Shown in pieces: positions 27,299 through 38,500 of a stretch of 64,000 nucleotides of DNA (positions are counted from its first letter, which is position 1; the number at the start of each line of letters is the position of its first letter). The DNA is from Owenia fusiformis (Eukaryota; Annelida; Polychaeta; Sabellida; Oweniidae): NCBI GenBank assembly GCA_903813345.2, contig CAIIXF020000008.1, positions 6,025,341 through 6,089,340 on the forward strand, read 5' to 3'. The notes under the pieces were generated by a model. The model did not search any database, was not told the DNA's origin, and was given only the letters and a program-made list of their open reading frames with translations. A program made the position numbers and the translations under genes.

Positions 27299-27992
27299 AT
27301 GGAGCAAAATGGTAAGAATATTCTATATTTTACAAACTTACATATCTTGACTTCTACCTAAGATGTTCTTCTTCATACCCACGAATCTATTTTGGGGATA
27401 AATCCATCATACTTCATATCAATCGCAATTATATACCAAAAGTGCCAGAAATATGTACTTAATTTGCATTTAGTGTTATTTAATCAAGTTTAAACAGACA
27501 ATCCATTCAACAACGTGGAATAATATTCACTACTCTAAAGATCGTGTAAATATTTTAACTGTATTTATCTTAAAATTGCCATAAATGACCGTAAATGTAG
27601 AAAGTGGAGTTAACTATGGAGAAGGGACAATATAACGTCATGGACGTGTCTTATAATAAGCATGTTAACGTTTTGGAATTGTAAAGATAACGTTTTAGAC
27701 GTGATAAAATTAACGACTTTGAATTGTCTTGTAATATTGTTCACATTGACCATGTTTTGTTGCTTAATAATTTGTCTGTGCTTCTGAAAATAATCGTATT
27801 AGTACTTTGAAGATAAGTGTTTGTACTACATGACTATTCACATATTTTGTAATTTCAGTTCCTCGGAATAAGTGCCACGCGTGCTCTTTCAAAAGCGCTC
27901 ATAAGAACACTTTCCTTGAACATTATGAGAAGGTTCATCCGACTGATCTGTTCAGAATTGACATCCCTATCCACGATCTAGTACTAAAATAA
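27299..27992 (+). CDS. candidate two-exon microprotein with one C2H2 zinc finger, inside the transposon
   Basis: Exon 1 (27299-27311) is ATG plus three codons and one base, followed by the consensus donor GTAAGAA. Exon 2 (27859-27992) follows a TAATTTCAG acceptor and closes at TAA. The spliced frame gives 48 residues with one C2H2 finger, C-x2-C-x12-H-x4-H (CHACSFKSAHKNTFLEHYEK, then VH), and a short hydrophobic tail ending HDLVLK. A single finger in so short a protein suggests a DNA- or protein-binding accessory factor of the element, or the remnant of a larger transposon protein; this is inference. A second frame through exon 2 is also open but shows no motif. Confidence 0.45.
27620..27740. 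repeat. subterminal motif cluster of the transposon (left side)
   Basis: Four copies of a motif of about 16 bases starting TAACG (forms TAACGTCATGGACGTG, TAACGTTTTGGAATTG, TAACGTTTTAGACGTG, TAACGACTTTGAATTG) lie within about 90 bp. Related words occur near 29030-29105 in inverted orientation. Many DNA transposons carry such subterminal repeats as transposase binding sites. Confidence 0.5.
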
Positions 27993-29438
27993 ATTGAAAA
28001 ACTAAATTCTTACTATCTCGTATTTCTGCTAGAAGTTAAAACTCAAAAGGTATCTTCTTAATCAATAATATAATTTATAGTTTATGTTGGTTTTATAATA
28101 ATTTGCGGGCCTAGTGCGACACACACTATTAACCAGAAACAAATAGTATGCATTATTACACAAGTAGATCCCCACCATCTGTTCATGTATTAGTATAAAA
28201 CACGGGAATATACATTATGTGTCACCCGTTTATTGTAATTTGTAGTCAAGATATGAATAAATAAGAATATTTAAAAAGACAGATATATGATTTAACAAGA
28301 TCAACAGATGTTGTAATTTAATTCGCTAGAAAACTATGTTACAGTACAGTTCATAGATCACTCATAGAACGATAGCAGCATATGTAGCGTTTTTTACCTA
28401 TTGCAATTTGAAAATTAAAATTGAAATTGTATTGCATTTTGTGAGGCGAATTAGGGAATAACATCGAATCAAATTGTTAAAAATCCCGAGGCAAACCTAA
28501 TAGATATTGAGCATACGATTTTAATAACGGTGAAGTTATTCCTTACATTAGGTGATCATATATATGCATTTACATGTAGTGCATCACAAACTAAACATTT
28601 CCTCTCATTTTAAATAAATTTATTTACGTTCATGTCAGGGAAAAGTGAGTTTAAGGCCAATAGGGACGTTTTAAAACGTATTTGAGGCAAATTCAAAAAT
28701 AGCAACGAGCCATTTAATGAGCGACAGGGCAATTAAAAAATAATATGACTGGTAAAATTTTCAAAATGACGAGCGACGAGGCAAAGCTCGCTTGCATTAA
28801 CCATGCGTGTCTGATTCTAACCATTTTGATTTAAGTATCAAATTCGGTAGTGATCCCATAGATCAATCTTGACATATTATGTCGTACATTTGATTATTGT
28901 TAATCATTTATAATTAAGATAGTGTCACTCAGACAACAACTTCTTCCACATTGTGATCATTTTTTGGGAAATACATAATGTTAATTGTGCTGTTTCCCAC
29001 TTCCAAATCGTTAAACCTCAATGTCTCTACACGTCTAGAACGTTTCACTAACAGGTCAACGTCATTAACCGCAATCTTTTCAACACGTCTAAAGAGTTTA
29101 ATCTAAAAAATATTATTCGGTCAATTGCTACTTATTTAAGCTCTTCTAACTTTTGATTTTCGCACATATTGTGAATGCTTTCCTTATGAATCGATGTATT
29201 CATTGAATACAAGTCAGGCAAGTGATTTTCAGGCAAAAATATGTATAACACTGACAGAATTGCTCATTTCCCGATATAACAAGACTATAGCATACGATTC
29301 GTGCAAATAACACGTTTACGAATACCTGAAGTTAAGATATATAGTATGGAAAGCAATATAAATTACTTACTTTTACATAAAGTCAAGTGACAGCAATTTC
29401 ATGACCAAATTTATCAACCTACCTCTCAAATTTTCAAA

Positions 29439-29507
29439 AAAACACGACTAAAGAGTTTAAAAAAACACGACCGGGCCGATTTGCACTGTTAACTCTTGGT
29501 CACCGTG
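29439..29507 (-). repeat. right terminal inverted repeat of the 2.3-kb transposon
   Basis: Exact inverted copy of the left end, ending in CACCGTG next to the TCTAT duplication. Homology stops abruptly inside the T run, so the repeat length is well defined. Confidence 0.9.
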
Positions 29508-29643
29508 TCTATACTCCTATGGCCACACACAAGCATAAATATTATGATGACTAATAAAGTAAAGACATATGATGCCCGCCAATAAAAACAAAAAATATGA
29601 TAAAATCAATTGTAATATGAACAAAGGCTGATGAGTCAATGAG

Positions 29644-29702
29644 TAATCCCCAGGGTCTAATCCCCAATGACTAATCCCTAAGATATAATCCCACTTTAAT
29701 CC
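29644..29702 (+). repeat. 14-bp array with five TAATCC motifs
   Basis: TAATCC starts at 29644, 29658, 29672, 29686 and 29697, spaced 14, 14, 14 and 11 bases. Bases between are degenerate. It is either a decayed minisatellite or a homotypic cluster of K50-homeodomain (Otx/Gsc/Pitx type) sites about 1 kb inside the candidate first exon at 30.7 kb. Confidence 0.6.
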
Positions 29703-30497
29703 ACATTGATGTGCTTCTCCACCCAAACCCCACATACCATTGTGATTTAATGATGTCATTTTACTGATACATTGTCATATGAAGGCAACACCCTGATCAA
29801 AATATATCCAATGCTAAAGGATAACTTGTTTTAGTAACTGACAAGAGGGGTGGATAACAATGGGATAACATCTAAATACAACTCAATGAACTGCCACAAA
29901 AATAAATCCAATGATGATGCATGACATATTTTACATTTATTAATTGACTATAAACCATTAAACTTCATAATTTTCTAAATATTTGGTAAAACCAGGTTAT
30001 TTCTTTTCTAACATACAAACACAGATTTTATGAGACACAAAAACAGACCAAAATATTTCCCTATCATAAAAGGCATATAAATTAGATTGTAAAGACCAGT
30101 GTAAAAGTAGTATATGAAGTGGTGGCAGAACCACTAATGTAAAACACCCATAATCCAATCCTGTATAAAGCAGCTTGTATGCTATGCACACATGATATTA
30201 CTGATGCGCCATTCTACTGTTTCTAGTTATCAGAGATATGTTCCTGCTTCAGATACAGTATGGGAACGCCCAAACTTATTTTTCTAGGCCTACTCCTATT
30301 TATACAAGAACATCTGTGTAAGATCAAAGAGAAATTACTATGATGAAAAATTATTGATTAAACTTACCAATAGAATCTATACCGTAGTGTGTTTACATGC
30401 TTCGTAGCTAGCTTATTTTGTATTCTACCTGAAACGCAATATTCCAATATTGCATACCTATTACAGGTAAAGATAATCTAATCATAATATATTTTAC

Positions 30498-30719
30498 CTG
30501 TTCATTTGCACCTGTCTGGGTCACATCTTCCTTTAGATTAAAAAGAAACTGAGCTTGGACTTGAACTTGTTCACTTGTCCCGACAGACTGTTTACTATAG
30601 TTAACTATAGGTTGTGTCCCTGACGTATCAATATCTGTCTCTTTCTTCGACTGTCCTAACCCAAGTAAACTCCTCAAGTCCAAACTAAAGCTATAATTCT
30701 TCGCAGCTTCAAAAGCCAT
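30498..30719 (-). CDS. candidate alternative first coding exon a of the CEP170-like gene (74 codons)
   Basis: The exon begins at an ATG at 30719 and stays open for 74 codons. It ends at a good donor (CAG, then GTAAAAT) in phase 0. It starts MAFEAAKNYSF and is polar and Gln/Ser/Thr-rich, with a short FSLDLRSLLGLG segment. The next downstream exon found on this strand that accepts phase 0 without hitting a stop is the FHA exon at 13306, where the first codons would read Glu-Arg-Met. The product would then be CEP170 with a 76-residue N-terminal extension. It could instead be the first exon of an unrelated gene whose other exons I failed to find. No similarity recognised. Confidence 0.55.
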
Positions 30720-33700
30720 CTTGGGATAATCCGCTTAGAAGCCAATAGCTAATTACTCCAGAATTTGATTATATTCGAGTTATAGTCTTATATAATTCGA
30801 TAAAGTCTACCTAGCGATGTTCCGATGTATGGTTTGTGTTGTAGTAGTAATGAGTCATGTGTGAGAGTATAACAAAGTGGAAAACCAATCAATAGATGGT
30901 CACGTGGTGCTGTGGAATCTAAATCGTATTGGATACAGCACAAAGGATGAGCTGGAACTATTGGAATTTCTTGTAGCTCAATAAAGCATAATTAAAAATT
31001 TATAAATAAACATGAGATCATGGTTTCGCTATTGTTGACATCATATGCTGATTGTTTTTAATTAGGAATATGTTTTTCATAGTCGAGTGCAACATATTTA
31101 ATGCTTCATTTAATTTGACATATGTACTTGGTTTTATCAATGTCTATTTCCTTTTAGAGAAGAAAGCTGACATCTTGACTTGTGCTTTAGATATCAAAGA
31201 AATGTAATAAGGGCTCAGTATGCCACCTAACACATGCTGATCTTCAAGGCTCAAACTTCATTGAGAAAAAATTCATCCAGTCAAGCTTAACTATACATGC
31301 ACTACACCAAGGCTACCTTCATGCAAGGGCAAACATTGAAATTAGCAATACTGAAAATCCATTCCATGGCCCATAGGCTACCAAATGATACTGATAACAG
31401 GGCAATTCAATTATTTAACATTGACAAAACTGGAAAGACGGATTAGTCTTTTAGAGTTTTTTTAAACTGAGACAGTGTACTTATAAACTTGCCAAAGATT
31501 CTATTATACGGACAGACATTTATTGCTTTAAGGCAATATCATCCAACAAATTATTTTAATGGTTTGATCGTTTTATCTCCTGATTATATAAGAAAATGTT
31601 CTCATGATTTGTTATGATAACATGCATCATTAATATTATAACACAGCCTTAGGCTGAGTTGTTTTTTAAAGTGTTCTGTTACACGATTTACAGTATATGG
31701 TTTAGCCTTTAAAGTTTCTGTATTATCTATGTTAATCAAACAAGATTTTATATGCTCTTATTTATTATTCAAGGTAGTGGCTCCATCTTTATGAAGTATT
31801 TATATTATTTTCAAACTTAGTTTCAAATTTTTTAAAATGTATTATATAAAGTTATTCTGTACGCACAAAATAAAGAACAAAAATGACTTTAGAAAACCCT
31901 ACCTCAATAAATAGCACAAAGTTCCATACACAATTCCATAATATCTTTTTCTAAAATTATAGATGACAAAAAAGATGACTCACTATATGAAAATTTTAAT
32001 AATTAACACCAACGGTCATTAAAAGTTTGTAATTAATAGATAAGGATATTAAACATTCTAATTCAGGTTAGAAGCTAAAATAAAATGAATCATTATGAAA
32101 ATGAACTTTAACTAATATAATACAGGATGAATATATACCAAGCAGAGTGAAAACCTGTTTAAATATGTTTATAAATGTGTTTTAACAATAAAATGTGTTT
32201 ACATTAAATCCTGTGATAACGAACACTGCTTAGAGTGGCCTAAAGTATTCATATTAAAAATGTTCATATCATATTTTTCAAAAAAACATTAATTTTAGCT
32301 TATATGTAAACTTGACTACCCTGAATAATTATAATGAAATGTGTGTATGCCCAATTGTAGAATAAAGCCTCATAATGTGTGCAAAATTGATTGTAAAAAA
32401 GGCATGCAAAGTATCACTACCTGCCATTTGTTACAGATGCTGAATATCAACTGCCTAACAGCGAATTGCAAACACCATCCTCAAAAAAGTTTGAGACATA
32501 AAAACATTGATGGTTTCAATCCTTTCTAATAGTTTGACTATTCATGTACATGTGCATCTAATATACTTGTATCGGCTCTGACAACCGGGTACCTGATTTT
32601 GAAGACCTATATAATACAATGAAACATTTCTAAAAATTATTACAAAATGGGTATGCTATTTATTTCTTACCTTTTGAATTGTGTATGATCTCAAGTATAT
32701 AGTAGCTGTGTTTAGCAATGTTCTTCAGATAACAGTTGCCATGTAAGAAACAATCATAACCAGTTTATTAGCAAGATAGATGACTGAACAATAAAAGCTC
32801 AACATCGTTTCTCAAATCTTTACTTCAGTTACAGGCACTTAACCTCTTAAAGACAGCTTCCTCAATGCTACCCCATGTTAAAGCACGCATTAACATTTCA
32901 CAAAGCCCTGATCTATCTACATCAAACGTAATTCCCACTTGAAAATAAAAGCGAAAAAAAATTCAAAATATTTACAAGCTGCTGACATAAAAGGATTTAC
33001 AACAAATATAAATTCACATAAAAGTAAAAATAGCCGGGTTTTAGTGGGGGTATTCAACTGAGAGACGCTGTCTGTTAGGTTACACTATACAAAATGTGCA
33101 ATGTATATTTAACACAGAGCACAATGTAAACAAGAATGTGACTTCAATGTATGTTCTTAAAGTAAAAGTAAATGCCCATAACAACAGTTCATAAAACTTG
33201 AGCTTTTCAGCAGACTCTTTACCGTATTTGAAATCACTTGATTTCTGGTATATTGTACTAAAGCTTGGATTATTCTGAAATCCTGGGAAGAACGTGTTAC
33301 TGACGAAAAGCTCCTCTGATCTCTCAAAATTCTTGTGTTTGATGAAAGGCTAAAGTGTTCTGCTTATTTTTAGTGTGAAACAACAAAAGAATGTTTGACG
33401 TCCTTGTATTAAATAATTCTAATACTATAAAATTGTAATATAACTTCTGACACCTAAGAACCTCATGAGTCTTTGGATATGGAAAACATTTAAAAACAAC
33501 AGCCACTCTAAACATGTTGGTACCATTCATCCCTAAAGTCAACATTAACTATAGTAATGGTAAACAACAGGGAAAGTAACAACCAAAATTGAATTTATCC
33601 ATTTATCCTTCATTTGATTTGAGCCAGTTGCCATTACCTTATTGACATACTAGGTCCCTATTCATAAACGTATAAAATCAAGTGAATCATGATAAGAGGA

Positions 33701-35584
33701 AAATCAAGTTACAGAATAAACCACTGTTATTTTGATTGTTCAATTTCATTACCTCTATTGTGAAATATACTGAGATTAAACATCAAAGGTTACTCAGTAA
33801 GACCCCTCCCATATTGTAAATCAATGCAGTGACCCACCCATATAGCCACCAAATAGCTGGGGTAAAATAACAAGTGATAAATCCATGAGCTCAATTGAAA
33901 TATTTATAATTAAACTATTATTTATTTATTTCAGAAGCTGCTCTATTTCTGGTATGATTTCTGGTATAATTTTCTTTCCTGTTGTTTTAGATCCTGAATG
34001 AAAGTCCTTAACTTCTATGACTGAGCCAATAACTTTCACTGTTATATTTGGATCACTTTTCATATATCCCAAACAATTCAAGCTGAACTTGTCTCTATCT
34101 ATTCACTTGCTAACTGATACAGTACAGGACAATTTAGACAAAGATTGTTTACACATACAATAAAGATAAAATGTGCTATAGTTCACATGTGGCTAAAAGA
34201 AATGATATTCTGTTCTCTAATTTTAGATACCACATTTGGTGTTGTCAGATTTTCTAAATAAAGAGTTTGGGAAGCGTCTTCTTATAGGAGACAAAATACA
34301 CCTTAATCACCTCACATGTTTTTTACTAAATCCCAAGGAAAAAATACTCCCTGTCAGTAAGAGTTAAACTTAATCACATTGTTACCTAATTTGATAGAAT
34401 CTTGATTCTTTAGACATTTTTATGGAACAAGAACTGTAACACTTACACGACATTACACCTTTCTCAGTTCAAGAATCATCAATTCTTGAGAGTATAAAAC
34501 TTCGCTTCACAAAATGTTGGAAAGTAGTACAAAATGTTTTGATTGACTTCAAGCATTATTTTGATTGGTAGGTATATCAAAGCTTGGAGGAAATGCAGAA
34601 TGTCACTTGACTTTTTGGTGATTTTGAAGTCATGTCTGCACTTCACAGTTCAAAATCAACATCTGTAGTAATATTAAACCACCTCCTAATTTGCCTAACA
34701 GACCTTTTATTGTCTCCCAAAACATTTCTCTAAAAATTAGGAAATTAGGGTGATGAACAGAGAAATTTTCTTGGGAATTTCAGTCACAAAAAATAACGAG
34801 CAACAACTTACACTTCCTCTGAGAGTAGTAAGTAATGTCAGTAGAACATTTATAAAGATCCAGCTCCAGCGTACGAGATTTATGAGACCAAAATATTGCC
34901 ATTTTTAAAATAAATTTCCCCTTTTCTTTTCGTAACTTCCTATAATATTGTACATGGGGGTGATAACTGCTCACTGTGCCCCACCCCCTTATTGCCATTT
35001 ACAGTAGTTGTCAACAGATCTACTGGTTGATTATTTGATTCGACTCTTATGATATCACTGTTTTGACAAGAGCATATATATATATATATAAGTCCAAGGG
35101 TTATGTGTACCAACAGTGTTCACAATGAAATAATAATGTTGTCAAGATCAAGAAATAATTTCTTGTAAAATCAATGATTTTCAATGAATTTTATCAGTCA
35201 ATCTCAATGACAACCAAAATAAAGTGAATTTTCAACATGACATCGAGCACTAGTTTAGATAAAATTTCAATCATAGAGAGAATTCTTATTCATCTTACCT
35301 ATCAGTGTGGAAACAAGGGTCTAGACAAGCGAAGTATACCTAGAATCCGGATAGTATTCAAGCAGGTGCTCTTTTCGGAAATTATTTTGATTTCTAAACT
35401 GAATAAATTCTCGATTCTGATTGGCCAAACATAAAATTCACTTCGGATAGTATAAACTTCCGCTTTCCAAATTTTAAAAATTACCCGCATTAAATCAGTT
35501 TTTAGCTATGTTATGAACTCATAATTCATGTTTAAAGGTAATAAAACTGTTAATTGAGTATGGGAGCCAACACTGAAAAGCATC
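30720..35584. promoter_or_regulatory. divergent intergenic region between the CEP170-like gene and SDCCAG8
   Basis: About 4.9 kb separates the outermost candidate CEP170 start (30719, minus) from the SDCCAG8 ATG (35585, plus). No credible ORF is present. It holds one GTCACCAC-flanked repeat (about 32397-32506), a TA run near 35074-35089 and a CCAAT-type word (GATTGGCC) near 35418, about 165 bases before the SDCCAG8 ATG. If the outer first exons are not used, the spacer between the genes is larger. Confidence 0.45.
32397..32506 (+). repeat. dispersed GTCACCAC-flanked repeat, copy 4
   Basis: More diverged; ends at AAAAAGTTTGAGAC without the final GTCACCAC word. Confidence 0.65.
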
Positions 35585-35592
35585 ATGCATGA
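35560..35592 (+). promoter_or_regulatory. short uORF overlapping the SDCCAG8 start
   Basis: An ATG at 35560 opens a 10-codon frame that terminates at 35592, eight bases past the A of the SDCCAG8 ATG and in another frame. An in-frame stop (35555-35557) precedes the main ATG. If the transcript starts upstream of 35560, the overlapping uORF should lower initiation at the main start. Confidence 0.4.
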
Positions 35593-38500
35593 TGAAAGAT
35601 CCGAGGATCAAGGGAATACATTCTCTAAATATCAACGTTCAGTTAGAGGTAAACAAATTATATTATCGCCCATTTTAAGATTAAATATTCGGTCCTGGGT
35701 CCACAGATCTAATTTACATTGTTTGGTTTTTAGTTATTTTCTTATTCCAAGGGATTCATCACTTCTGTTAGGGTAGGTCAAGCTTTTATCACAATCAGTA
35801 GAGTCTACTCCCTAGTTTGAAACAATTAGTCGGTAAACTCTAGATCTTATCCAGGGGTCTATTTCTCAAAACCCCGTGAAGTTACGGATACGTAAGTCAA
35901 TTGTTCTTTCTCAAACTTACAGAGATTGTGCATTTCTCGAAAATTCGTAGATTTACGGGATTTTGTGAGATTTTCGTAAGTTTACGATGTTCATGACTTT
36001 ATGGGCACCTCAGACCCTGTCTTACGATACAGAGATGCAATTTGAAAACTCCACATCTTTCTCTTAAATTTTTAAATTCTACGGAAATCGCAAATTTACA
36101 GATCCGCAACTTTACGGAGTTTGGAGAAATAGACCCCAGGACAATAGTCATGAGAACGGCTATTGGGGTTACCTGTACGATTTCAACATGGGAGAATAAT
36201 CCACGCCTCCTACACATAAACCTCAATACATTCCTAAGTATTTTAGAATTCTTTTTATTATGTAGTTGAATCTTTTCAAGATGGCAGAAGGGAACCCCCT
36301 TAACAACATCTGGGTCTGGTGCTACAGCGTCTTCCATTTATTGGTACATCGGGGTCCTACTTTTTACAATATTGTCATAATCTTATGAAAAGGTTTTCTT
36401 TTTAGATGATGCCAATCGAACATTAGATGAATTAAGAGACTCAATAAGTCCAGTACCAATGACTATGACATCACAAGGCTTAAGTCAATCTAACAGATTT
36501 AGGGCGAAAGAGAGATCAGTATCACCACGACGTGATACGACATCATCGCCAGAATATATCGAGCGCCAAGTTTATTCTAGTGGTAGACCTAGGAGATCTC
36601 AAAGACATCAACATCAAAGAGGGCAAAGCCAAAGGACGTCATTAGCAAGGTCTGTGATGAGTGAATTATACTTCTTCAAATGTTGATAACTTGAGGTTAC
36701 CATACTTACTGGGGCCATTTTACAAATATCATTTTGTGATTTATGAAACTGTTAACTTCTTCAAATACAATTCAATTTTCAACTGTAAGACACTGTTAAA
36801 TCATGTATTTTAATTACACATATCCTTAACTTGTTCTACATTTGGACATCCATTAATGTATTGATATTTCAGACCACCACAAGAAGGTCACAACAGCAGA
36901 CACCAAAGGTCTTCCAGTACAAGGTCGCCAGGCCCTAATGACTACAGTTACAGAGCAGCAGTAGAACGCCTCAGGGAAATGCTCAATCAAAAGGATGCAC
37001 AATCAGATGAACAAATCTGGTCTACTCCGAAGCCTGCTCAATATAGACATTCAGAGCGGTCATATTCTCCAGAGATAGGTTATCAGAGGTCAAGGTCACC
37101 TACATGGCCAGTGCATGGTCATGGTCCTCCAAGGTCACCGCCTCCAATACGTAGAACAGTGCAATTTGACACCAATAATCCCCCCTTGGTAGGTTACTGT
37201 TTTGCTCCATAAACATGGTCTAGGATACATTCTAATTATTTTACATGTGATGCAGATCATAATGGATATCATTTGTCATTAAGGGTAATTTTAGGATATC
37301 AGATGCCATTTAAATAGTTTCAAAAGTGTTTTACCATAACCATGGGTACTCACCTAGTTACGATGACGATACGTCAGCAAGATGGAAGAATGAAGATCAT
37401 CAACGTAACAAAAGCAAGGGACTAAATATGTAAATTGCGTCTTCGTTAATATACCAAACATAGAACCGCCTGCATATTCTCAAACTAAACTATCTTCCTT
37501 CACTTTTTGCCAAATTATTGTCCACAACTTGACTTATAAGTGGTTTAGAATCGAGAAATAAAAATATCTTACAGAAAACGAAGCCCGGAAGTTCTTCCAT
37601 CTTGTTACTCTGACGCGTTGTCAGCGTAACTAGGTGAGTACCAGTGATAACAGCTATTATGATATAATATAATTTGCTTCAGAACCAGCAAGTGCCATCT
37701 ATGAGTGAAATGCCGAACCAGGAGGAGATTTTGTCCCTACTGCAGAAGCAAGCTCTTTACATACAACACATGGAGGGGGAGAATAAGTACTGCAAGGTAT
37801 AGACATCTTTTCTTCTTTAAATATGAGACGCACACAACCATTTCCCTACCTAGACAAAAGGACAACTAAAACTAGACACGATTCAAAAACTACTTTTTAT
37901 ATATTTTTGTTCACATTTCATGCCGATTGTCTAAAATATTCAAAAGTTCTGATTTAATTTCATGATGATGCATTTTAAGGTAATTTCATAATTGGCAGTA
38001 ATAGTAATTTTTGTGCTAAAACAAAATTTAAGGAACAATTTTTAAATATTTCAGGAAGAATTTGAAGTTTTGAAGACAAGATTACAAGGACTGGTATTAG
38101 AAAATGGAAAACTGTATGAACAAGTCAAAGCGGCCGCAATACAAGAGATAATGAAGGAGAAGGGTGGTGAACTACCGCAGGTAACAACGTCACTCCTAAT
38201 GTCACTTTTGAGAACGTGTATGAAACCATTGGTTTTAGGCTGATATAATATAAAGACAGTGGTTGAGGAAGGCAGAAGTCTAGTTTTATGTGATCCTTAA
38301 GAGAAGATACATGGCTCTCATAGGTTGGTATCAGCCAGGCACTGCTTTTCATGTCACCTCCACAAGTGGTGACATATTGTTATAGTCTCCAAATTTTTGT
38401 GGACAGTGTTCAATGGTTGAGCAACTCTAACAAATGGCAGGTGGTGACATTTGGCATGCCTTGTTATTATATGTTTATTATTTTCACATAGCAGTTCAGT

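Larger units (their letters stand above)
27200..29507. mobile_element. 2.3-kb DNA transposon with 69-bp perfect TIRs and 5-bp target duplication
   Basis: The first 69 bases (27200-27268) are the exact reverse complement of the last 69 (29439-29507). The ends read CACGGTGACC... inward. Direct copies of TCTAT flank both sides (27195-27199 and 29508-29512), as expected for a 5-bp target duplication. Inside each end are related subterminal motifs. CAC-type ends with a 5-bp duplication are known from the Transib/RAG-like group, whose terminal heptamer resembles the V(D)J signal CACAGTG; here the heptamer is CACGGTG. No transposase is visible, so this is either non-autonomous or of another family. 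Perfect TIRs suggest a recent insertion. Confidence 0.8.

Noticed and set aside
27200-29507. hAT or CACTA assignment for the transposon
   Set aside because: hAT makes 8-bp and CACTA 3-bp (rarely 2-bp) duplications; here 5 bp match and the ends do not read CACTA.
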